In this document: positions 58,878 to 64,000 of the stretch, piece after piece
How the letters are laid out: each line of letters starts with the position of its first letter
Numbering within the stretch: the first letter of the stretch is position 1
Assembly: GCF_016862095.1 (NCBI RefSeq)
Contig: NZ_BOMH01000041.1
Span: 186,001-250,000 of the forward strand
Reading direction: 5' to 3'
Origin: Actinoplanes cyaneus
GTDB taxonomy: Bacteria > Actinomycetota > Actinomycetes > Mycobacteriales > Micromonosporaceae
Length of the DNA: 64,000 nucleotides
The notes under the pieces: generated by a model
Told to the model about the DNA's origin: nothing
The model's input: the letters and a program-made list of their open reading frames with translations, nothing else
Databases searched by the model: none
Position numbers and translations under genes: made by a program

Positions 58878-59237
58878 TCAGGCCGTGAGGACGGGGCGGA
58901 CCTCGACCCAGCCGTCGATGACCGGGATCATCCGGCCGATCCACACCGCGTGGTCCAGGTCCGACGCCTCCACCAGGAAGTAGCCGGCCAGGGTCTGATC
59001 GTTCCCGGCCAGCGACCCGCTGACCGGCACGTTGTCGCGGACGGACACCCCGTGGGAGGCCGGCCCCATCGCGTTGCCGGCGACGATTCGGGCTCCGGTC
59101 TCGGCGATCTGTCCCGGCAGGCGCAGGTGGGCTTCGAGAACCGTGGGCGGGGCGGCCGAGGCACTGGCCGGCGCCTCGCGCTCGTAGATCAGGATCATGA
59201 ACTGCGGCAGAGGTGACTGTTGCTCCGTCGGATCCAC
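58878..59237 (-). CDS. YCII-related protein
   Basis: A 119-residue protein from the GTG at 59237 (GGGGG six nt upstream). The domain starts FMILIYEREAP and continues LRLPGQIAETGARIVAGNAM, ending AVWIGRMIPVIDGWVEVRPVL. This is the DGPFxEtk-less YCII/DUF1330-like ferredoxin fold found in many actinobacteria. It is often paired with ECF sigma factors, but none is adjacent here. Function is unknown. Confidence 0.75.
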   Translation of the reverse strand: MDPTEQQSPLPQFMILIYEREAPASASAAPPTVLEAHLRLPGQIAETGARIVAGNAMGPASHGVSVRDNVPVSGSLAGNDQTLAGYFLVEASDLDHAVWIGRMIPVIDGWVEVRPVLTA

Positions 59238-59336
59238 TGCAACCCCCGTTGATTCGCCCCGACGGCCGACGGTAGCAGTGACCTCGGTAACCGGTGTCAT
59301 CCGTTGACGCGAGGCTGGCCGTCTGGCATCTTCTAG

Positions 59337-59350
59337 GTTGTCTAGACGAC
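59337..59350. promoter_or_regulatory. GntR/HutC-type operator
   Basis: GTTGTCTAGACGAC is centred on the palindrome GTCTAGAC, with one mismatch between halves. It is just upstream of the ribosome site of the GntR gene and resembles the GTCTAGAC core of HutC/DasR operators. Autoregulation is likely. Confidence 0.6.
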
Positions 59351-59361
59351 CTGGAGGACCG

Positions 59362-60096
59362 ATGATGGCGAAGACGCCACCGCTGTACATGCGCATCGAG
59401 CGGGAGTTGCGGGCGCGCCTGAGCCAGGCTCGTCCGGGCGATGCCGTGCCGGCCGAGTCGGCGCTGGCCGAGGAGTTCGGCGTGGCCCGGATGACGGTGC
59501 GGGCGGCGCTCAACGCCCTGGAGTCCGACGGTCTCGTCGAGCGGATCCAGGGGCGGGGCACGTTCGTGCGGCACCGCCCGGAACCGCGGGCCGCGGGAAC
59601 GTTGATGAGCTTTCAGGACCAGGTGCGCGCCTGGGGCCGTGTCCCCTCCTCACGCCTGGTGGAGGGTGAGGTGCGAGCGGCCTCACCCGCGGAGGCGGCG
59701 GCTTTGCAACTGACCGCGGCGGCGCCCCGGGTGGTCTCCATCGTGCGGGTGCGGTTCGCCGACGACGTGCCCCTGGCGGTGGAGTATGCCTGCTTCCCGT
59801 CCCATCTGGAGGCCCTGCTCGATCTCGACCTGGAGGCCGGGTCACTGCATCGCGCCCTGCACGACAGGGGGTTACGTCCCACCCTGGGCTCCTCCCTGCT
59901 GACCGCCCAGCGTGCCGGCCGTGACGGCGAGCTGCTGCGCGTTCCGGCCGACGAGCCTCTGCTGGTGGAGACCCGGCTGATCGTCGACCAGCACTCGGCG
60001 CCCCTGGAGCACACCGTGAGCCGCTACGTCGGCGACCGCTACGACCTGCACGTCACCTTCGACGTGCAGCCGCCCCGAACGGGAGAGATCCGATGA
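59362..60096 (+). CDS. GntR/HutC-family transcriptional regulator
   Basis: A 244-residue regulator. The N-terminal winged helix reads LYMRIERELRARLSQARPGDAVPAESALAEEFGVARMTVRAALNALESDGLVERIQGRGTFV in shape, a canonical GntR sequence. The C-terminal part (about 85-240) is a UTRA ligand-binding domain of the HutC subfamily. GGAGGACCG precedes the ATG. It overlaps the deoC gene by ATGA, so the two are cotranscribed. It probably senses a deoxyribose or nucleoside-derived phosphate. Confidence 0.92.
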   Translation: MMAKTPPLYMRIERELRARLSQARPGDAVPAESALAEEFGVARMTVRAALNALESDGLVERIQGRGTFVRHRPEPRAAGTLMSFQDQVRAWGRVPSSRLVEGEVRAASPAEAAALQLTAAAPRVVSIVRVRFADDVPLAVEYACFPSHLEALLDLDLEAGSLHRALHDRGLRPTLGSSLLTAQRAGRDGELLRVPADEPLLVETRLIVDQHSAPLEHTVSRYVGDRYDLHVTFDVQPPRTGEIR

Positions 60097-60797
60097 ACAT
60101 CGCCAAGATGATCGACCACTCGCTGCTGCGCCCCGAGCTGACGACCGGCGACGTCCGGCACGGCTGCGAGATCGCCGCCCGCCGCCAGGTCGCGTCGGTC
60201 TGCGTCCGGCCCTCCGACGTCGCCCTGGCCACCGCCGCTCTCACGGGGACCGGCGTGCTCGTCGGAACGGTGGTCGGCTTCCCGCACGGTGACACGCTGA
60301 CCTCGGTCAAGGCCGGCGAGGCGCGTCAGCTCGTCGAGGCGGGCGCCGACGAGATCGACATGGTGCTGCACATCGGACGGCTGCGCAGCGGCGACACCGC
60401 GTACGTTCACGACGACATCGCGGCCGTGGTCGCCGCCGCGGCGGGCCGTGTCGTCAAGGTGATCCTGGAGAACGCCTACCTGAGCGACGAGCAGAAGGTG
60501 GCCGGCTGCCGGCTCGCCGAGGAGGCCGGGGCGCACTTCGTCAAGACCAGCACGGGTTTCGCTCCCGGCGGCGCGACCCTGGCCGACATCCGTCTGATGC
60601 GGGCCGCGGTCTCGCCGCACGTCGAGGTGAAGGCGGCCGGCGGCGTCCGCAGCCTCGACACCCTGCTCGCTCTGCACGACGCCGGAGCCACCCGCTTCGG
60701 CGCGACGGCGACCGAGGCCATCCTCGACGATTTCGCGGCCCGGGCACGCGGCGAGAGCCCGGCCGCCGCGACGGCCACCGACGGCGGCGGTTACTGA
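60093..60797 (+). CDS. deoC: Deoxyribose-phosphate aldolase
   Basis: A 234-residue class I aldolase that splits 2-deoxyribose-5-phosphate to acetaldehyde and glyceraldehyde-3-phosphate. The Schiff-base Lys is in FVKTSTGFAPGGAT and the second active-site Lys in VEVKAAGGVRS; the Asp is in EIDMVLHIG. VGFPHGDTLTSVK is the usual phosphate-side motif. The full length is normal. It overlaps its GntR regulator at the start (ATGA) and the convergent cysteine-dioxygenase-like gene at the end by 7 bp. Confidence 0.95.
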   Translation: MNIAKMIDHSLLRPELTTGDVRHGCEIAARRQVASVCVRPSDVALATAALTGTGVLVGTVVGFPHGDTLTSVKAGEARQLVEAGADEIDMVLHIGRLRSGDTAYVHDDIAAVVAAAAGRVVKVILENAYLSDEQKVAGCRLAEEAGAHFVKTSTGFAPGGATLADIRLMRAAVSPHVEVKAAGGVRSLDTLLALHDAGATRFGATATEAILDDFAARARGESPAAATATDGGGY

Positions 60798-61303
60798 TCT
60801 TCGCCGATGGGGCGCAGCTCGTCGGCGTAGCTGACGGAGTTGCGGCGCAGGACGCCGTCGGCGCTGATCGAGTACTGCCCCATCCGCCAGAGCGGCGGCG
60901 AGTAGGCGTGCAGCGACACCGACCCGTCCACGGCGCCGCTCATCCGGTGGATGCGGTCGGGCCCGAAGGCGAACGTCCGCCCGGCCTCGACGACACGGGA
61001 GGCCGGGTCGCCGCCGATCCGCGGGGTCGCCTCGGTGACGGCGCCGCGGGTGACCGCGACCGCGCCCGACGACACGTCGTGGTCGTGCCAGCCGGTGTCG
61101 TCCCGCACGTTCCAGCACAGCACCCAGACGTCGATGTCCCCGTCGCGATAGAGCGACGCGTAGTGCCGCCCGCCCGTGTCGTGGCGGACCAGGTGCTGCC
61201 ACAGGTGCGGGCGGGCGGCCAGCTCGGCCACCCAGAGCTGCAGTTCCTTGGGGGTGAGGACACGGCCGGGCAGCGCGGGCAGGGCCAGGGTGTCCGTCGT
61301 CAT
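60791..61303 (-). CDS. Cysteine dioxygenase-family (type I) cupin
   Basis: A 170-residue cupin from the ATG at 61303 (GGAGAC upstream). The metal ligands of thiol dioxygenases are present: His-x-His in GWHDHDVSSGAV and the third His in VSLHAYSPPLWRMGQY. Members convert cysteine or a related thiol to its sulfinic acid with O2 and Fe(II). The ATG overlaps the stop of the upstream amidohydrolase (ATGA), so the pair forms an operon. The exact thiol substrate is not predictable. Confidence 0.85.
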   Translation of the reverse strand: MTTDTLALPALPGRVLTPKELQLWVAELAARPHLWQHLVRHDTGGRHYASLYRDGDIDVWVLCWNVRDDTGWHDHDVSSGAVAVTRGAVTEATPRIGGDPASRVVEAGRTFAFGPDRIHRMSGAVDGSVSLHAYSPPLWRMGQYSISADGVLRRNSVSYADELRPIGEDQ

Positions 61304-62196
61304 CGGGCGTCTCCTGTCAGCAGGTGGCGGGGGTTGGCGGTGAACATGGCATGGGTGAACGCCGCGCCGAGACCAGGATCGATCGATTCCGCGTACGGCC
61401 GGTCGGAGCCGTGCACGATCGGGTCGACGCCGACCACCCGGACCAGCGCGTCGATCGCCCGCGTGCCGTAGGACGAGGTCTCGTAGTAGACGTGCGGGTC
61501 GAGCGGCCCGAGCTCTCCCCCGCGCGCGGCGAGCCGCTCGTGGTGCAGCGGCGCGAGCCCGGCGAGCGCCACGAACGCGATCCGCAGCCGTGGGTGCGCA
61601 CGCCGGCCGGCGATGTGCCAGGCCAGCCACGCCCGGTGCTGCTGCGCGACATACGGCACCATCGCGGGCCACCAGCCGGGCAGATCCGGCGCGCAGGCCG
61701 GCGCGGGCCCGGGATGCACCAGCACCGGCTTGCCCGCGAGTTCCGCCTCGGCCAGCAGCGGCCCCATCCGGGTGATGTCGTCCGGCTCGGACAGCGCCGT
61801 CGCGGGCAGTTGCAGGCCGGCGACCCGCTCCTCGCGCAGCACCTTGGCCAGGGCGGACGGGTCGGGGTCGGGAATGGCCGCGGCGGCCCAGATCCGGTAG
61901 GGGTCGGGCAGCTCGGCGGTGCTCTCGTGCCAGAGCGCCACGAGCTCGGCGCCGTCGTCGCCGGGCAGGTGCTCGATGCCCAGCGGGCTGGAGAGCGAGA
62001 GCAGCACCTGCGACCGGCCTTCGGCGATCTCGCGCTCGCGGCGCCGGGTGATGTCGTGCGCGGCGGGATCGACCGGGTAGGGCGCCTCGCCGGGCAGATG
62101 CAGCGTCCAATCCCGCAGGTACGGGTACGAGTCACGCCGCCGCAACGCCTCGACGAAGCGCGCGGGCCACAGGTGCTGGTGACAGTCGAACAGCAT
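61300..62196 (-). CDS. Amidohydrolase family protein (TIM-barrel, PF04909-like)
   Basis: A 298-residue metal-dependent hydrolase or decarboxylase. It starts MLFDCHQHLWPARF, the His-x-His metal pair of the family. A second His is in VLVHPGPAPA and a third region is HVYYETSSYGT. The C-terminal HGSDRPYAES supplies the metal-binding Asp. Relatives include 2-pyrone-4,6-dicarboxylate hydrolase and ACMSD-like decarboxylases. GGGAGG upstream supports the start. It leads the cysteine-dioxygenase gene and has two perfect LacI-type palindromes just upstream. Confidence 0.85.
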   Translation of the reverse strand: MLFDCHQHLWPARFVEALRRRDSYPYLRDWTLHLPGEAPYPVDPAAHDITRRREREIAEGRSQVLLSLSSPLGIEHLPGDDGAELVALWHESTAELPDPYRIWAAAAIPDPDPSALAKVLREERVAGLQLPATALSEPDDITRMGPLLAEAELAGKPVLVHPGPAPACAPDLPGWWPAMVPYVAQQHRAWLAWHIAGRRAHPRLRIAFVALAGLAPLHHERLAARGGELGPLDPHVYYETSSYGTRAIDALVRVVGVDPIVHGSDRPYAESIDPGLGAAFTHAMFTANPRHLLTGDAR

Positions 62197-62219
62197 CCGG
62201 CGCCTCCCGTCTCCCGATG

Positions 62220-62261
62220 AGTGAAGCGCTTCACTCCACCCCGCTAGTGAAGCGCTTCACT
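62220..62261. promoter_or_regulatory. Double LacI-type operator
   Basis: AGTGAAGCGCTTCACT, a perfect 16-bp palindrome, occurs twice (62220-62235 and 62246-62261), with centres 26 bp apart. It lies between the divergent amidohydrolase and LacI genes. The paired arrangement suggests cooperative binding by the LacI protein at both promoters. Confidence 0.8.
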
Positions 62262-62319
62262 CGCCGCGGCGCAACGTGATCTCGATGACCGGTATCGCCG
62301 TCGGTGCTACCCTCGCCCG

Positions 62320-63399
62320 ATGCGAGAAGGCCCGACGCGGCAAGGCCACACGCAACCGGGCCAGACGCAACCAGGCCAGACGCCCGGGCATACCCAACCG
62401 TCACGGACCCAACCGGGGCAGACCCGGCGTACGCTGCAGGATCTCGCCACCGCCGCCGGCCTCTCCCTGGCCGCCACCTCGTACGCGCTGCGCGGCGTCC
62501 GTGGCTCCTCCGCCACCATCGAGCGGGTCCGCACGCTCGCCGCGGAGCTGGGTTACACGGTCGACCCGATCGCACGGGCGCTGGCCAGCGGCCGCACCGG
62601 ATCGGTGGGGGTCAGCGGCTCGTTGCGTGATCTGTGGCAGCAGGACCTGTCGGTGATGCTGACCCGGGCGCTGCGCAGCCAGGGGCGGTACGCGACGATC
62701 GCCGACGCCGACGCCGACCCGGAGCAGGAACGCCTGATCGTCGAGCAGTTCGCCGCCCAGCGGGTCGACGGCGCGCTGGTCTCCCCTGTCGACCCGGCCG
62801 CCGACTACTGGCGACTGCTCGGCCCGGAGGTCCCGGTCGTCTCCATCGGTGACGCCCTGATCGCCCGGCCCGGCTCGGGCAGTGTGCTCTTCGACAACGA
62901 CTACGGCGTACGCACCGCGCTGGCCCACCTGACCGAATTGGGTCACCGGCGGATCGGCCTGCTCGCCCCGTCGTTGCCCACCACGCCGGGCCGCCCGGCC
63001 GAGGTGCTCGCCAGCGAGGTCGCCGCCGGCCTGGGCATCGAGCTGATCGTGGTCGCCGCCCCGGCCGCCACGACCGAGGCCGTCACCGTGGTCGCCGCGA
63101 TGCTCGCCGGCGCCGGCCGTCCGACCGCCGTCTTCTGCCTGACCGATTCGCTGGCGTTCGCGGTCTATCGGGCCGCCCGCGAGGCGGGCCTGCGCATTCC
63201 CGCCGACCTGTCGGTGGTCGGCTACGACGATCATCAGCTGGCGGTGCTGGTCGAGCCGGGCCTGACCACGATGGCCTGGGACGAGGACGCGATCGTGGAG
63301 GCGGCGGTCGCTCAGCTCGACGAGCCCGCGGACGCGCCGATGTTCCGCCCGGAGCTCATCGTGCGCCGCTCGACCAGCCCGATCGCAGCAGCTCGATGA
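62320..63399 (+). CDS. LacI-family transcriptional regulator with low-complexity N-terminus
   Basis: A 359-residue repressor. Before the helix-turn-helix (RTLQDLATAAGLSLAATSYALRG, from about residue 36) there is a Gln/Pro/Gly/Thr repeat of about 35 residues built from TQPGQ-like units, unusual for LacI proteins. No other ATG, GTG or TTG exists in frame, so it is part of the protein unless a CTG is used. There is no ribosome site, and a TGCTACCC -10-like box lies near the ATG, pointing to leaderless translation. The effector domain (about 95-355) is the usual periplasmic-binding fold. Its targets are probably the divergent operon and itself. It overlaps the convergent lyase gene by 44 bp. Confidence 0.9.
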   Translation: MREGPTRQGHTQPGQTQPGQTPGHTQPSRTQPGQTRRTLQDLATAAGLSLAATSYALRGVRGSSATIERVRTLAAELGYTVDPIARALASGRTGSVGVSGSLRDLWQQDLSVMLTRALRSQGRYATIADADADPEQERLIVEQFAAQRVDGALVSPVDPAADYWRLLGPEVPVVSIGDALIARPGSGSVLFDNDYGVRTALAHLTELGHRRIGLLAPSLPTTPGRPAEVLASEVAAGLGIELIVVAAPAATTEAVTVVAAMLAGAGRPTAVFCLTDSLAFAVYRAAREAGLRIPADLSVVGYDDHQLAVLVEPGLTTMAWDEDAIVEAAVAQLDEPADAPMFRPELIVRRSTSPIAAAR

Positions 63400-64000
63400 G
63401 GGTGTCGAGGTCGCGTCCGAACGGCCGGTCCGCGGTCCCCGCCGGCAGGGTGCCGGGCGGGAGCAACCCACCGGGGCCGCCGGACAACAGCCGGGCCTGG
63501 TGCACCGCCAGCATCTCGCAGGCCAGGACCTCCCGCAGGCCGTCGATCGCCTCCCCCAGGCACTCGGCCGCCTCGAACCCAAAGCTCTGCACGTCCTCCT
63601 GACCACCCGAGGTCTCCATCGCCCCGGTCAGCGCCGGCATCGCGAACCGCCGCAGCCGATGCGCCACCCCGACGGCCCGTTTGTGCACCGCCACCATCCC
63701 GGCGTGCAGACCGGGCGCGTCGGACAGCTGTTTCGGCAGCCCGGTCACGGCCGGGTCCAGCAGCCGGTGCAGTCGCGCGGCGCCGACCTCGGCGAGGTGG
63801 ACCAGTGCGGTGGTCAGCGCCCCGCAGGCCGCGGCGAGGTCGGTCCCGGCGAATCCCGCGGTGCCGTAGAACCGCCCGTCCAGCTGCGCCGGCGAGTCGG
63901 TCACCCCGATCAACGCCCGCTCGGCGGCCGCGTCCAGAGCCCCGGTCGCCCGGACGACCACGGCCAGCGCGGGCCCGGTCACCCGGAACGACACCGGCGC
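63356..64000 (-). CDS. Aromatic amino acid lyase homologue (HAL/PAL), C-terminal part
   Basis: The leftward frame is open from the window edge to a stop at 63356. It encodes at least 214 residues of the C-terminal helical part of an ammonia-lyase: LDPAVTGLPKQLSDAPGLHAGMVAVHKRA, then GAMETSGGQEDVQSFGFEAAE, matching the QEDxxS motif of HAL/PAL proteins. The MIO-forming N-terminal part lies outside the window, so activity cannot be judged. It converges with the LacI gene (44-bp overlap). It may belong to the same pathway as the LacI-controlled pair. Confidence 0.75.
   Translation of the reverse strand, partial: APVSFRVTGPALAVVVRATGALDAAAERALIGVTDSPAQLDGRFYGTAGFAGTDLAAACGALTTALVHLAEVGAARLHRLLDPAVTGLPKQLSDAPGLHAGMVAVHKRAVGVAHRLRRFAMPALTGAMETSGGQEDVQSFGFEAAECLGEAIDGLREVLACEMLAVHQARLLSGGPGGLLPPGTLPAGTADRPFGRDLDTLIELLRSGWSSGAR

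Overview
The window is very GC-rich DNA with actinomycete features: GTG starts, tight ATGA/GTGA gene overlaps, multimodular secreted glycosidases and one-domain regulators. The gene content looks most like a mycelial soil actinobacterium of the Micromonosporaceae type (Actinoplanes-like); this is inference, since no rRNA or tRNA gene is present. No CRISPR array or intact transposon was seen; the only mobile-element trace is a truncated serine-recombinase fragment at about 54.5 kb.

Layout. 1-2.7 kb: the start of an erythromycin-esterase-like gene, an amino acid permease and a VIT-family transporter. 2.9-34 kb: a large hemicellulose (arabinoxylan) island. It holds secreted GH10 xylanases, two GH62 arabinofuranosidases, GH43 enzymes, three secreted esterases, cytoplasmic GH10/GH51/GH43 enzymes and a xylobiose-type ABC importer without its ATPase. 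A beta-propeller membrane protein and a 2265-residue secreted RHS/YD-repeat protein with a variable C-terminus interrupt it. Inside the island (18.5-20.1 kb) lies an unusual ECF-like sigma factor fused to a zinc-finger anti-sigma-like segment, a membrane helix and an AbfB (CBM42) arabinose-binding domain. 34-38 kb: a GAF-EAL protein, small proteins and a Ser/Thr kinase. 38-43 kb: an OpuC/EgtU-type betaine-like ABC transporter operon divergent from a histidine-ammonia-lyase homologue that has lost the Ala-Ser-Gly MIO triad. 43-54 kb: an FAD/Rieske oxidoreductase, a secreted S1 protease, hydrolases, an SDR/XRE pair and a DUF1906 protein. 53.3-54.7 kb: a decayed STAS gene, a GAF protein and the recombinase remnant. 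54.7-64 kb: a LysR/NAD(P)-binding pair, small redox and housekeeping enzymes, GntR-DeoC, and a LacI-controlled amidohydrolase/cysteine-dioxygenase pair beside a second aromatic amino acid lyase cut by the window edge.

How it works together. Secreted CBM-bearing xylanases cut the xylan backbone. GH62/GH43 enzymes remove arabinose and CE1/SGNH esterases remove feruloyl or acetyl groups. The BxlEFG importer takes up xylo-oligosaccharides, presumably using a shared MsiK-type ATPase encoded elsewhere. The intracellular GH10, GH51 and GH43 enzymes finish them to pentoses. Several promoters share sequence elements: an AGCGCTCCCA operator placed identically at three promoters, CGAAACTTTCG palindromes at the importer and intracellular genes, and an identical 17-mer upstream of two promoters. 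The membrane-tethered sigma factor is the best candidate for a sensor coupling extracellular arabinose decoration to transcription.
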